Source of the DNA: Symbiotaphrina buchneri
Taxonomy: Eukaryota; Ascomycota; Symbiotaphrinales; Symbiotaphrinaceae
DNA: 64,000 bases
Assembly: GCA_001599915.1 (NCBI GenBank)
Contig: BCIG01000017.1
Coordinates: 434,001 to 498,000 of the forward strand
Direction of reading: 5' to 3'
Part shown: positions 24,948 to 37,034 of the stretch, piece by piece
Position numbering within the stretch: position 1 is the first letter of the stretch
How the letters are laid out: each line of letters begins with the position of its first letter
Position numbers and translations under genes: made by a program
Notes under the pieces: model-generated
What the model saw: the letters and a program-made list of their open reading frames with translations, nothing else
Told to the model about the DNA's origin: nothing
Database searches by the model: none

Positions 24948-27804
24948 TCAAGACGTGACCTTAGGCACGATCCACCACCGGTGATAGGTCTGATCTGGGT
25001 GCGGAACCTCGGCCTTCAGCTTCGACACAGCTCCATCCTTGCTTTCGGTAGCTCTCTGCAGCGTTGTGATCGCAATCCCAGCGGCGATGCATGCCCGCTG
25101 AACATCTTTAATGCTCTGCGAGGAGTTAGCGAATCACGCGCCCCTGAAGATCTGCGTGCCGGGCTCAAGGTAAACCGCAGTGGGCGCAAGCTACTTACCT
25201 TCCTCCAATCATCTAGACACAACTCCTTTCTTGCCGTCTTTCCGTCCATTTTACCCAGCAGGTCAAAGTCTCTCCGAGCTCTCTTGATCCCATCCGCAGC
25301 GGCCCTCAACAGACCTGAGGTTGGTCCATCTGAAGGGTCCACGAGCTCTTTGAATTGTTCAAAAGGCACCAACTCGGGAAGGGATATGTGCAGGAAGGGT
25401 TTCATGCGGAGTTCATAGCGAAGCGCGTCGGTACCGTAAGGACGAGGCAGAGTTGGCAGGAGGTCTAATCTGTTAAGGCAAGTGTATATCTAGTAGGCTG
25501 GGTTAGTAATCTGGCAAGCAGTGTAGGATGCATAACTCACGCAAGAGAGTGCATCAGCGAATGCTTGTGTAGCAGTGGCTTCCAGCATGGAAAAGTTGAT
25601 GAACGTGAGTGTGTGCGAAAACGCGTCCCGCTCCTTAGGGTCCGGTCTGGATAGGCTTGTAAGTCTCCGGGTTATAAAACCGCGAATCCGTTCAAGGTGA
25701 TGCAGCCTTGTTTGCACCAGATGCTGGAGGTACCTAGGGAAACCACATTGGCGCAAGTCCTAGATGGAGAGTGATTTACACACCAATACATGCCCGCCAG
25801 TTCATCAGGTTGGTAGATATCAAGCTCGAAACCCATCTGAACAATCCATTCCATCTGACGTACTTTATGATGATACGCCCATGAGGAAAGCGGAAATGCG
25901 TATATGGGCTCAGGGGAGATGTCTGGGTCGACGATGGGTTGTTCCTCGGTGAACTCCCTGAGCTCAATCTCGATATCTTCAGTCTAAGGCATGTCAGCAG
26001 CACAATCAATGTAACGGTAGACTACACGGACATCCAGTTGCAAATTCTCCCAATTCATGATTGTATGACATAAATTCCTACGTATCCTCGCTTTGTTCTG
26101 GCACAGCGTTCGCAGGATTTCGAGGTAAGACTGCAGGTCTGTTAGCTTGGTTTAGGCAAAGTTCTCGTAGACCAACCTGTGCTGCTTTCTCGATAAACTT
26201 TTCCATCCGTTCGACGATTTGAAACCGCGGATCGCTGGGCACTTCGACGTCGGCATTCCTCGGGTCTAGCAAGATGTCTGCAGGAAGAACCATCTCCTCG
26301 AGATCATCGAAAATGAGCTGTTTCACGGACATATGGCCGAGTATCTTCAAGTCACAAACGAGAATAGACTGTACCAGACATCTTATGTAGACAGGGTTGT
26401 CAGGATTTCGATACCGGAATTCCCAGAGGAACGACTGACAGACAAAATTAGCTCTCGAGCACCTTAAGCAGCGCGAGCCGAGACCTCACTAACCAACAGG
26501 TTGTTGCTGCCTTTATAACTCAATATTTGTCGTATGTCAATGGCGTTCTGACACAGCGATTCCAGAAAGTGGAATGCATCCATAAAGCTGAGGTTTACTA
26601 TCGGCCTCGGAGGCACAGTACTAGCCAACCGTCGCTGTATTTTGGCGCTGAAAGACTGAGTGACGGATTTGCCAAGAGCACGAGAATCTTTGATAGAAGG
26701 TAGACCCGTCAAGCATGTTTGCCATGCACGTTCTGCAATAGTTCCCGGGTCTGAAAGATCGGCAGCTACCGCTTCGAGAAATGTCTTTCGAAATATTAAA
26801 CGGCTGCGTAAAGCGGACTGAATGCGCTCTTCCAGCCCAGCTTCACCTCCTTCAAGCCAGACGATGGCCTCCTCTATCACCCTGATCACATCGTCCGAAG
26901 ATGAAGTGGACAGGAGGTCGCGATTGTAGAGTTGGCTGACGAAGTCCTCCTCCTATCATTATCGTCAGCTCATTCTCGAAGGCCACGGATTTACCACTCT
27001 TGATGTAAGTCTTTCTTAAATCATTAACGAACCTCGTAATAGTGTTCTTTGCGGATGAGTTCATGAACGAACCCGCAGGCTCTTAGAAGGCCCAAGCAGT
27101 AAGCTCTCAGCACAGAGTGTAGGAGAGGTCCGCCTCGAGAACTTGAGCCATCCCGATCAAAACGGGCCTCAACTAGATTTTTGGGCTCAGGCCACTGTAA
27201 CTTATCGATGTATAATGAAGTGAAGAGTGTTTGGGACAACGGGCTCCCCTTATGCCAGGCCATCTGCACCCAGTGTCAGCAACAGCATGTACATGGACGG
27301 AACAGGGCGGTACTACCTCATAGCACAGTAGCTGATCCATTATACCCAGCACCTCTTCTGGCAGAAGATCTCTTAGGACATCATATTGGTCTTCAAGCGT
27401 GTCTCCTGGTGCTAAATAACCACTATCCATTTTTGGATCCATAATCTGCACAGTCGTTCAGCATTGTGATGTGGAGCGATACTTGACCGGACGCCGTCAT
27501 TCGTCTATGACGAGAACCGTACCTCAAGAGCCCCGACGGACTCAAAGAGCGTGAAGTGCTCATCTTTAACCAATTGACCAACGTCAAGGGCTATTCCGGA
27601 GCATGATATTAGTTGCGAATTCGTGCGACAAGCGGAGTGAGTGTTTCACGAACCAGACGATGATTGTGTGAAATCTGCGGTAATATCACGAGCCGAGACT
27701 ACCGGCCTATTCGTAGAAACTGTGCTCGAGGGCGCATTTGCTTGTTGCGTGGATGTTGTTGACCCGGTGTCATTTTCCAATTTGAGCCGCGCTATGTCTT
27801 TCAT
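24948..27804 (-). CDS. NAA35: NatC N-terminal acetyltransferase auxiliary subunit Naa35/Mak10
   Basis: Auxiliary subunit of NatC, which acetylates N-terminal Met-hydrophobic sequences at the ribosome with Naa30 and Naa38. Eleven exons: 27654-27804, 27523-27590, 27317-27445, 27033-27263, 26494-26952, 26177-26434, 26032-26130, 25784-25983, 25541-25733, 25199-25489 and 24948-25115 (748 aa). Hallmarks are FTLFESVGALEIMDPKMDSG, QLLCYEMAWHKGSPLSQTLF, YIDKLQWPEP, FLWEFRYRNPDNPVY, LAGMYWYLQHL and the end YHRWWIVPKV. Every intron is 46-83 nt. The start is uncertain: ATG 27804 is used, but ATG 27891 with an extra 5' intron would give a slightly longer N-terminus. This is the most intron-rich gene in the window. 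Confidence 0.9.
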
Positions 27805-28104
27805 TTACGATGAGATCAGTGGGTCTGAAGCGGATGAAGGGGATAGGGTTGCTGTACCTTCCGCAACTTTGCTACCTCCATTTAGAGCCATCAGATTTTA
27901 CTATTATCATGGCTTACGTGCGGTGGCTACAGATTTGAAGACGCTGTTGCGGAAGCAGGACTCGAAGATGTCAGGTTACAAGAGTTCGCTTGATCATAGA
28001 ACCCGTCTCATGCGAGATCTGGGTCTTTTTGCCTGGTATTCATATGTACAACCCAGAATAGCTCCTCCATCTGCAACACATATTTTCTCTCCGCATTGCA
28101 CCCA

Positions 28105-28451
28105 CTAATGGCCTCCCTCAGCTTGTTGAGCCGCGGCTTCCGCGTTCGCACTGGCAACGCTCTTGTTCTCGCCTTGCTTGCCGTTCTTTCACTAAGTGTC
28201 AGTCGATGTTCCCTGGACCTGCAGCATATGGAGGCATGGCAAAACCTACCTCCCATCTTGCGAATCTTAGGTCCATCTGCCCACGTCTCTCCGCTTGCAG
28301 TCTAGATTGTTCGTTCAAGGACCGACGTACAACTCGCGCAGCCACGGCCAAGTAGCGGTTGTAGCTGCTCATATGTCAGTAGACATCCCAGACTTGCAGG
28401 AAACGCCAGGGGGCCATACGTAATACCGGCGGCTTTCCACTCGAAAGGCAT
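28105..28451 (-). CDS. ATP15: mitochondrial F1 ATP synthase epsilon subunit (Atp15)
   Basis: Small stalk subunit of F1-ATPase in the mitochondrial matrix. Three exons: 28420-28451 (32 nt), 28250-28364 and 28105-28185, giving 75 aa. The N-terminus MPFEWKAAGITYNRYLAVAA and the following RVVRRSLNEQ, ERRGQMDLRFARWENGKQG are the conserved core of the family. The extended Ala/Gln-rich tail (SANAEAAAQQAEGGH) is hydrophilic and variable. No single reading frame covers the gene, so it is easily missed. It lies between NAA35 and the Nudix gene, all on the minus strand. Confidence 0.88.
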
Positions 28452-28696
28452 TGTGATGATCTGGGATCGTGAGGATGAGAGGCTGGACGTCTTCCGAGAG
28501 GCTTTGACTTGCTTCTGGTGATGCTCGCGGAGAGTTTCGCTTCACCAAAGGTACCGACGCCAAGATCTTCGATGGAAATCACGTGACATATGTCATTCAC
28601 GCAGAAACAACATAGCAGTCCATGACAGTTCGGCTACTCAATGGCAGTCAAGAAGCGATATGCTGATTCATGGTTTATGTCTACTTAATATCTGCT

Positions 28697-30160
28697 CTAA
28701 GTCTTGAAGCGTCTATACAGTGCCCGCAGACGTACCGCAACCGCCAGACCAAGCAACACTCTAAATCCCATCGTCACGAAAACTGCCCGTCGAAGGACCG
28801 GAAAGTAACCTTCAAGCATAACCCCGACAGTACTTGAGCGTGGTTTGTCATGCTTTCTTCGAAGTTCTTGATAATAGTAATCGACCTCGACATCTCCAAC
28901 ACCCTCCTCATCAAGACCAGAGTTGGATAACTTCGGCTTGGGGACAGCAACCGCATCTAATCCTTCTTCAACCGCCGCTGGCGCGCTGCCACTCCCGTAC
29001 ATCACCTCATGCCTTTTGCGCCTTCTAAAATGGTACGTCATTAGCCACAAAATTAGTTGTACATCAGGCGGAGAGAATGTTGGATAGGTCCATAGTTCAG
29101 TAGGAGTGTTTGGTATCAGCAGTTCAAGGAAGTCGGCGGTGATTCCAAGCGTTAGTCCCCAGAGGAGCAAAGGACGGTCAGGACCTGCATCCTTTGAATG
29201 GTAGCCAAACCACCAATGGCGCATGTTGGTCACAATCGGGATAGGCTTCGATGATGATTGCGATGTGCTCTCGCCCGGAACAAAGCCTGGCGTACTGGTA
29301 CAATATATGCTTTCCGACGGTATCAGTCTGACCGCGGAGAAGAGCATCTGTCCTAGTGATGCACGTAAAATCCAATGGATCAAGGGGCCACCGCGAGTGG
29401 CTAGCCGGTTCGAGACATCCGCACGTTCATAGGTCCTTGCTGCTGGCGAAAGCAGAGCCATTAGAGGTACCCAGTGCGCAGAAGCGACCTCTGTAGGCTG
29501 CAGCCTTAGCGGCGGTATATTGTGGCTTATGAGAAGGAAGACGAATGGACAGAGCACCATAAGACTGCAGTCTATCAGCAGCTGCGCCTGAGAATTGCTT
29601 TTCAACTCACGGTACCGTGCCCCATGACGCGGTAACAATTCTCTCCGGAAGATTGCCAATGTAGATGGAATTCTCGGTATTTAGCTGCAACCCAACCTCT
29701 TCTATAGTTTCTCGTATCGCTGTGGTCTTATCATCATCATCTTCTGGATCTCTCCTGCCCCCAGGAAATGCGACATGTGACGTCCACCGATCCCCAGCAC
29801 GCGCAGCTCTTTTGATGTATAAAACCTCGGGCACACCTTGCTGAACCCATGGCAGGCTGAAAAAGTCAGTTTCCTGTCATGCGCGCTTAGGCCTTCTCTT
29901 AGGGCCGATTTGGAGCCAGAAGGCCATTGTGCATAGCTGGGATTGATGCGGATTACCAAGGCAGTAGAAGCCCGCTTCTTGCAGTTGGGAGGATTTGGAA
30001 CATGCGGGTAAGGGTTATCTAGCAGATTGAGGAGACAATATTTCAAGTCAGCGAGCAGAGGGCCTTCCATGGCGGGCACGTGCCCTGTGACGATGTTCCG
30101 AGCGTGCAGGAGCTCGGAGACGATGCGCATCACAGCTTCATTCAGGGACGCCAGGGCCAT
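28697..30160 (-). CDS. Nudix hydrolase with C-terminal hydrophobic segment; apparent frameshift
   Basis: Hydrolase of the Nudix family (substrate unknown; fungal relatives are distant from Pcd1-type CoA diphosphatases). The box is seen as GGRRDPEDDDDKTTAIRETIEEVGLQL. More exactly it starts at HVAFPGG, and the catalytic helix RETIEEVG is intact. Segments are 29874-30160, 29611-29873 and 28697-29564, with a 46-nt intron at 29565-29610 that joins WGTVP to LMVLCPFVF. Between NPSYAQWPSGSK and ETDFFSLPWVQQGVPEV the frame changes near 29873-29880 with no GT..AG intron available. One missing base there would restore a typical family sequence. The C-terminal RAVFVTMGFRVLLGLAVAV could anchor the protein in a membrane. 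Either a sequencing error or a recent mutation explains the shift. Confidence 0.8.
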
Positions 30161-30540
30161 CCAGGATGACGGCCCATTGACGGGAGCTTTAAGGTTGAAG
30201 TTAGCTTAGTCTGGCGCTATTATTTCGTGCACTGCCGACGGTTGCTTGGCACAGCTTGCACGTGGGGGTTGCGACTCGTTCACAAGCGTTTCTGCCCTGG
30301 AGCTCAAGCTTGCAGTCTTGCAGACCCCAAGGCGACCGACCTTTCGCGTCATAGCCCTATTTGCCCTCACTTAATTCTCCTAGCCATCATTGTGCAGCCT
30401 ACCCTATCTTCGATTGGGCCGACTCTTGATGGGAGAGGAGAATTTTCTCACCACCTTGGAAAGGACATCTCTGGCCTTGAAATTCAGGTACCTCTCTGCG
30501 CCCGTAGCTTCCTTCAGCAGTGCTGCTTGTGCCTGTAGCC
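30161..30540. other. divergent promoter region, Nudix gene and VTC gene
   Basis: 380 bp between divergent start codons. No further gene. The stretch 30355-30530 is pyrimidine-rich on the plus strand, which fits a 5' leader of the VTC gene. Confidence 0.4.
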
Positions 30541-33108
30541 ATGCGGTTCGGTAAGACTCTGAGAAACTCGGTCTATCCACCGTGGAAGGATCACTACATC
30601 GATTATGCCAAATTGAAGATTCTCCTGAAGGAGGACAGTCCTTCAGATACCGGATCCACCGTCGGTGGAAGGGATGACTCGGATAACTGGACTGAAGAAG
30701 ACGAATCGAAGTTTGTCGAGGAATTGGTCAACGTGCAGTTGGAGAAGGTCAATGCTTTTCAAGTCGAGACCTACAAGCAGCTCCGAGATCGCACATCGAA
30801 ATGTGAAGCAGCATTGGAGCCGTTGGCCAAAGCGGTCAACAGCGACAATGGTGAAGGGCAGGGGACGGATAGTACATTTTCGGAAGAGGAAAAGCAAAAG
30901 ATCTTGAAAGATACCTTGCAAGAGCTTGACAGTATCACGAAAGAGACGAACGAATTAGAGAGGTACAGTAGGATCAACTTTACAGGCTTCCTGAAGGCCG
31001 CCAAAAAGCACGATCGGAAGCGTGGTAAACATTATCGGGTTCGGCCCCTACTGCAGGTCCGGCTCGCTGCGCTGCCTTTCAATTCAGAAGACTACTCCCC
31101 TCTTTTATACCGGTATGTGCGTTCCTTGTAAAGAGCTGCTTGTGGTCTAATGCATTTTACAATAGGCTATCCGCCATGTACGCTTTTATCAGACAACACT
31201 CCCAAGGTCAAGAACAAGAGAACGAGGAGGGTGGAAAGCGCAGGTCTATGGCCGAGCTAACGAAGGAACATAAGTATACGGTCTACAAGTGTACGCCTAG
31301 CTATACCTCTATCCCGGACAAGCATTGACGTGTTACAGATTGGGTACATGCGGACAACTTACTAGAAGTCAAGACCTTCATCCTTAGATGGCTGCCGGTA
31401 CTGGTCTACAATCCCCAGACGTCCAAGGTTGCGGAAGGTACACAGGCGGATCCAACAATAACATCATTGTATTTCGACAACCAAGACTTCCGGCTATATA
31501 CGCAGAAGGTCTTGCATGAGTCCAAGGCTGCATCTCTCCGACTGCGGTGGTATGGGAAGCTCAGTGAGAAGCCGGAAATAGTGCTTGAGAAGAAGACGGA
31601 AACCGAGACCACGGACAGCGAGGAGATCAGATTCCCAATCAAGGAGAAGTACATCAAACCTTTCATAGAAGGGAAATATAAAATGGAGAAGAGCGTCCAG
31701 AAATCACAAGACAGGCAGGGTCAGGGTAGTGAAGCTGTGAGCCAATTTGAAAAAAATGTGGATGAGATCCAGAAATTCATCAGCGAGAATGAACTCCAAC
31801 CAATGGTACGGGCCAACTACACTCGCACTGCCTTCCAAGTGCCTGGCGATGATAGCGTCAGGATCTCACTGGATACGAACCTGGCTCTGATTCGCGAGGA
31901 CGCCATCGATCCTGATCGACCTTGTAGGGATCCCGATGACTGGCATCGCACAGATATAGATGATACCGGTATGGAATGGCCGTTTGAGGGCATACGGAAG
32001 GGAGAGATATCGCGATTTCCGCATGCGTTACTGGAAATCAAAATCCGCGAGGGCGTTAAAGAGAAGAAGACTGAGTGGTTGTCAGATTTGATGTCATCAC
32101 ATTTAGTCAAGGAAGCTCGCCGCTTCTCGAAATTCGTTCATGGCATTGCAGCCTTATTCGAGGATCAAGTGAACAACTTCCCATTTTGGCTGAGCGAGCT
32201 AGAGACGGATATCCGACGAGACCCCAAAACCGCTTTTGAAGAGGAGCAGGAACGGAAAGCGAAGAGGGCCGAAGATGAGTTTGCGGTTGGAAGTTTTCTG
32301 GGCCCGAAAGGGACAAGCCCTCTGTACAAGCCAGGAATGGGATCTCCGATCCGCAAGACACAATTCTTGGGTGAGACTCCGCCTACCGCTGTGACGCAAA
32401 CTACTTCCGCAGGCGCCGTGGAAGGCCGGACGCAGGCAGAGGGAGTCGCCGAAGAGGCGGATTCTGACGAAGATGGCGAACGCACGGAAGGGCAAGGAGA
32501 CAGTACCGCTAGGTTCCGCTCACTCTTTCCAGGATGGGCGCCGTCCAAGTACGCGAGGCGTCGGCAGAGCATCCAGCTGCCACCTGGTGTCAGGCACCCT
32601 GGTACATTCATCAAGGATATGGGACCTGTCAAGGTGGAACCGAAGGTCTGGCTGGCAAATCAACGAACATTCATCAAATGGCAACACGTTACGGTTCTAC
32701 TAGCCACCCTGTCGCTCGGATTGTACAATGCTGCAGGCCCGCAGAACAACATCGCCCGGGTGCTGGCCGTCGTGTACACTTCAATTGCAGTATTCACTGG
32801 GGTCTGGGGCTGGTGGATCTACATGGTCCGAAGTCGATTGATCATGGAGAGAAGTGGCAAAGATTTTGACAATATCTTTGGTCCTGTCGTGGTCTGTATT
32901 AGCCTGGCGGTGGCATTGTGCCTTAACTTTGGCTTTAAGGTAAGATGAATTCTGTCCTTCCCCGCGCTACTGCTAATAAATGTTATAGTACCGAGCTGCC
33001 ATTGCTGATTCGCACAATCATGGAACCGTCAATGGCACACTAGAGTTATCTGACGTGATGAGCGCTTTTGGATCTCAAAACCTGAAAATTGTTCAGCAGG
33101 GGCAGTAG
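30541..33108 (+). CDS. vacuolar transporter chaperone subunit (Vtc2/Vtc3 type): SPX, VTC domain, three TM helices
   Basis: Subunit of the VTC complex that makes polyphosphate and moves it into the vacuole, sensing inositol pyrophosphates through SPX. Four exons: 30541-31112, 31166-31290, 31339-32940 and 32990-33108 (805 aa). SPX: MRFGKTLRNSVYPPWKDHYI, with the basic cluster FTGFLKAAKKHDRK. VTC core: YWVHADNLLEVKTFILRWLP, SLYFDNQDFRLY, SLRLRWYGKLSEKPEIVLEK, ISLDTNLALIRED, SRFPHALLEIKIRE and SHLVKEARRFSKFVHG. C-terminal DUF202 helices follow WQHVTVLLATLSLGLYNAAG. The YPPWK start and overall length fit Vtc2/Vtc3 rather than the catalytic Vtc4. Residues 560-630 form a low-complexity acidic linker. 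Confidence 0.92.
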
Positions 33109-34013
33109 ATCCTCAGCGTGGGAAGACGGCATATCGCAACCGGAAAGTGAAGCCAATAAATAACATGTACAAAGTAACTGGTGCTTGATACCGCAGCCAT
33201 TCAAGTGAAGGAAGATGTTCGCTCAGTCCGTCAATTGCAATTGTTGAATTGAATGAGCGGAGGATTCTGTAGAAAGTTATGCCAATAGGGCAACCAACAT
33301 AAAGCTACTTCCGACCAATCGGAAAGGTTAATCCAAGCACTTCAGTTATTACCGTTGGTGATGGTCCTGACGGCGGAAATGGCTGAACGCCTAGAGAGGG
33401 TAGACTACGCCAGAATTATCTTCAAAATGGAATATCTGTTGTTACAGGCAGACATGGTTCATTTTGGAAGCATATGCATATGTACAAGGTAGGTAGAGTT
33501 ACTGCGAGGGAAGCTTGTGAATGAGTCAGGGCTGCGATATCAAGGGCGATAAAAATTGAGTAGACGGAGGCAGCTATGGACCGCAGAACATTGTCAGTGC
33601 TAAAAGAGCGATCAAAATTGCATGTACGAAGAATTCGTAGGCATAGAAAGTGAATACAGCTCCAATGAATTCCATTGTTTGGTAACCACGACACCGGGAT
33701 TTTACAGGCAATTGCAAGTGAAGAACTGACCATACAAAAGTGACAAAATTCTGTACCGCAACTGGTGAATCTTGGGTTGGTCAGGGTGGAAGAAAGTACT
33801 CCGTAGTCTACTGTACCAGTCGCAAAACTCCTGGGACAAGCTATGAGCAAAATGCCAATATTCGGGGTGACTAGGTCTCCATTTTGACAGTGGCAATTAT
33901 GGAGAGCAAAGGTCCATCAGCGTTCGAGGTGCTAGAAAGTGCAATATTGATAATAATGGTGTATGAAATCATGTGAAAGAAATATCGAGTATCGCGACGT
34001 TTCCGCTCGCTCT

Positions 34014-34066
34014 AAGGTAAGGTACCTTTTGAGGGTTAAGTGCGTGCCTAGGTACCTGGGTACCAT
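34014..34066. repeat. GGTACC/AAGGTA island upstream of hsp70
   Basis: TAAGGTAAGGTACC, then TAGGTACCTGGGTACC: the same word family as at 4337, 5146 and 14770, again in a promoter-proximal gap. Confidence 0.45.
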
Positions 34067-34288
34067 GGGCGTTACCAGGAGTTACCACGAGGGTCTTTTC
34101 GTTGCTATCCGATTCTGGAGGTGACGTCCATGCAAACAAGAGGTGGGGCCTAGCACATTCTGGCACCCGCTGGCGAAGGGTCAACAACCAGCTACCGACC
34201 TCATCTTACCAAATGCGGCAACACAAGCGAGAAAGTCCATGGGCCGCTTAGATCTGAATAGAATGACATCGAAGCTCCATTGCACCTT

Positions 34289-34295
34289 TATAAAA
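34289..34295 (+). promoter_or_regulatory. TATA box of hsp70
   Basis: TATAAAA in the context CCTTTATAAAACC, 139 bp upstream of the start codon and followed by a CA-rich leader, typical of strongly expressed fungal genes. Confidence 0.5.
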
Positions 34296-34433
34296 CCTTC
34301 CCACACTGTCCACCACCGAAACTCAACTCACAAACTTCAAAGCATCAGAACACAACCTCACGACTCTACCTTACGACTCTAATTTCTCTTACGAGTTCAT
34401 TGCACCTTCACATAACCCTCTCACATTCTCAAA

Positions 34434-36512
34434 ATGGCTGCAAAGTCAACAGCGGTTGGCATCGATCTAGGTAGGTACCCCATCACCCACAAACTGCTCT
34501 CTGCTCAAAACTAACGTCTGTCAGGCACAACCTACTCTTGCGTGGGAGTGTATAGAGATGACCGTATCGAAATCATTGCCAATGATCAGGGAAACCGGAC
34601 GACACCTTCCTTCGTGGCCTTCACGGACACCGAGCGTCTGATCGGTGATGCCGCGAAGAACCAAGTCGCCATGAATCCCGCGAACACAATCTTCGACGCC
34701 AAGCGGTTAATTGGCCGCAAATTCGCCGATGCTGAGGTGCAGGCCGACATGAAGCACTTCCCGTTCAAAGTTGTCGACCGGGGCGGCAAGCCTGTCATCC
34801 AGGTCGAGTTCAAGGGCGAGACGAAGGAGTTCACACCTGAGGAGATCTCTGCCATGGTGCTCACCAAGATGAGGGAGACTGCCGAATCATACCTCGGTGG
34901 TACCGTCAACAACGCCGTCGTCACAGTTCCCGCATACTTCAACGACTCGCAACGTCAAGCCACCAAGGACGCTGGTCTCATCGCCGGTTTGAACGTTCTT
35001 CGTATCATCAACGAACCTACCGCCGCTGCCATCGCATACGGTCTTGACAAGAAGGCCGAAGGCGAGCGGAATGTCCTGATCTTCGATCTGGGCGGTGGTA
35101 CTTTCGATGTTTCTCTGTTGACCATCGAGGAGGGTATTTTCGAAGTCAAGTCGACTGCTGGTGACACTCACTTGGGTGGTGAGGACTTCGACAACCGCTT
35201 GGTCAACCACTTCGTCCAAGAATTCAAACGAAAGTACAAGAAAGTTTGTAGCCCCTTGACTATTGATTATCGCAAAGCCTCATACTAACATCTGTCTTAG
35301 GATCTCACCACCAACGCGCGTGCTCTGCGTCGTCTGCGTACCGCTTGCGAGCGTGCCAAGCGCACACTCTCTTCTTCCGCCCAGACCTCCATTGAAATCG
35401 ACTCTCTGTTCGAGGGTATCGATTTCTACACCTCAATCACCCGTGCTCGTTTCGAAGAGCTTTGCCAGGATCTCTTCCGCTCAACCATGGAGCCCGTTGA
35501 GCGTGTCTTGCGCGACGCCAAGATCGACAAGTCTTCCGTCCACGAGATCGTCTTGGTCGGTGGATCCACCCGTATCCCGCGTATCCAGAAACTTGTTTCC
35601 GACTTCTTCAACGGCAAGGAGCCCAACAAGTCCATCAACCCCGACGAGGCTGTCGCGTACGGAGCTGCTGTCCAGGCCGCCATTCTGTCCGGTGACACTA
35701 GTTCCAAGTCCACCAACGAGATCTTGCTGCTCGATGTCGCTCCATTGTCCATTGGTATCGAGACCGCTGGTGGTGTCATGACTCCTCTGATCAAGCGGAA
35801 CACTACCATCCCCACGAAGAAATCCGAAGTGTTCTCCACCTTTTCCGACAACCAGCCTGGTGTGCTCATCCAAGTCTACGAGGGTGAGCGTGCCCGTACC
35901 AAGGACAACAACCTGCTCGGCAAGTTCGAGTTGACCGGTATCCCTCCTGCTCCTCGTGGTGTTCCTCAGATTGAAGTCACCTTCGATGTTGATGCCAACG
36001 GTATCATCAACGTCTCCGCCGTTGAGAAGGGTACTGGCAAGTCGAACAAGATTGTCATCACCAACGACAAGGGCCGTCTCTCTAAGGAAGAGATCGAGCG
36101 CATGTTGGCCGAGGCCGAGAAGTACAAGGCTGAGGATGAGGCCGAGGCCGCCCGTATCTCTGCGAAGAACGGCCTGGAATCCTACGCGTACTCGTTGAGG
36201 AACACGTTGAGCGACTCCAAGGTCGACGAGAAGCTTGATGCCTCCGACAAGGAGAAGTTGAAGGCTGAGATCGACAAGGTCGTGGCTTGGATCGACGACA
36301 ACCAACAGGCCACCAAGGATGAGTACGAGTCTCAGCAGAAGGAGCTGGAGGGCGTTGCCAACCCCATCATGATGAAGTTCTACGGTGCGGGTGGTGAAGG
36401 CGGTGCTCCCGGCGGCTTCCCCGGTGCTGGCGGCCCAGGCGGATTCCCTGGCGCTGGCGGTGCTGGCGGTGCTGGAGGTGACGATGGCCCAACCGTAGAG
36501 GAAGTTGACTAA
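34434..36512 (+). CDS. cytosolic heat shock protein 70 (Ssa type)
   Basis: ATP-driven chaperone of the cytosol and nucleus. Three exons: 34434-34470, 34525-35243 and 35301-36512 (655 aa, normal length). The ATPase domain starts [15 protein letters not shown] and contains [14 protein letters not shown] and [17 protein letters not shown]. The substrate-binding domain has [17 protein letters not shown] and [18 protein letters not shown]. The C-terminus is a GGFPGAGG-type Gly-rich repeat ending GPTVEEVD, the EEVD motif that binds TPR co-chaperones and marks the cytosolic class. The first intron interrupts the phosphate-binding loop (DLG|TTYS). Codon use is strongly biased, as expected for a highly expressed gene, which produces a long spurious antisense frame. 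Confidence 0.96.
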
Positions 36513-37034
36513 ACGTCTCGCAAGCCTCGCCGGGTTTCCTTTTTCGGGTCATGTCTTTCTGCTAGACTTCGTCTATTTTCTCGATAGATCAGTTCTTGCA
36601 TGGGATGCTCGGGGTTACGCCTATTTCGCATGATTGCTTTTTTCCATTTGGCGCTTATGATGAATGATCACGGCGGGAAAAGCTGGGTTCCATGTTCTTA
36701 GGTAGTAGTGTCACCAGCCACGGTTGTTGGCTTAAGAATTGACTAAGATTCAATACTATTCCACACCTCCTAGAAAAAATGAAGTGCTTGCGATTCTCCT
36801 GTGGTCTGGTACCTGATTCCCCTTGCCCTGTTGGCACCGCGTATCTAATCAGCATCGCTTATCTAATCGACGAAAATTGAAGTCCTGATCGCCCAACTGT
36901 AACACAATCCCCCTTTTGGCTTGCACCGTAAGTCACGGTCAAGAGATATCCGTGACAGTGGCCAGTCAGGGGCTGAGAATCAATCGAAATCTGGTGAAGT
37001 AGCGGGTTGAATGGCCATGGTGAATGACCGCTGT
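36513..37034. other. 3' flank of hsp70, no gene
   Basis: About 520 bp between the hsp70 stop and the minisatellite. Nothing coding was recognised. Confidence 0.4.

Larger units (their letters stand above)
33109..34433. other. 1.3-kb intergenic region upstream of hsp70
   Basis: No gene recognised. The 142-residue minus-strand frame at 33422-33850 has no domain and scattered Cys and Ser. The region contains a GGTACC/AAGGTA island (34014-34066) and the hsp70 promoter. Confidence 0.45.

Noticed and set aside
27641-28108. 155-codon plus-strand frame overlapping NAA35 and ATP15
   Set aside because: It is antisense to the first NAA35 exons and close to the ATP15 3' end, both strongly supported.
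24948-33108. Functional cluster of NatC, ATP synthase, Nudix and VTC genes
   Set aside because: Unrelated housekeeping roles and mixed strands; adjacency alone gives no pathway.
33422-33850. 142-codon minus-strand frame between VTC and hsp70
   Set aside because: No domain, scattered cysteines, no splice partner; it looks like a chance frame.
33960-34280. Heat shock elements upstream of hsp70
   Set aside because: Only imperfect TTCnnGAn words were seen; no proper run of three alternating nGAAn units.
35481-36305. 274-codon frame antisense to hsp70
   Set aside because: It mirrors the strongly biased codons of hsp70 exon 3; the product is Val/Leu/Asp-rich and has no domain.
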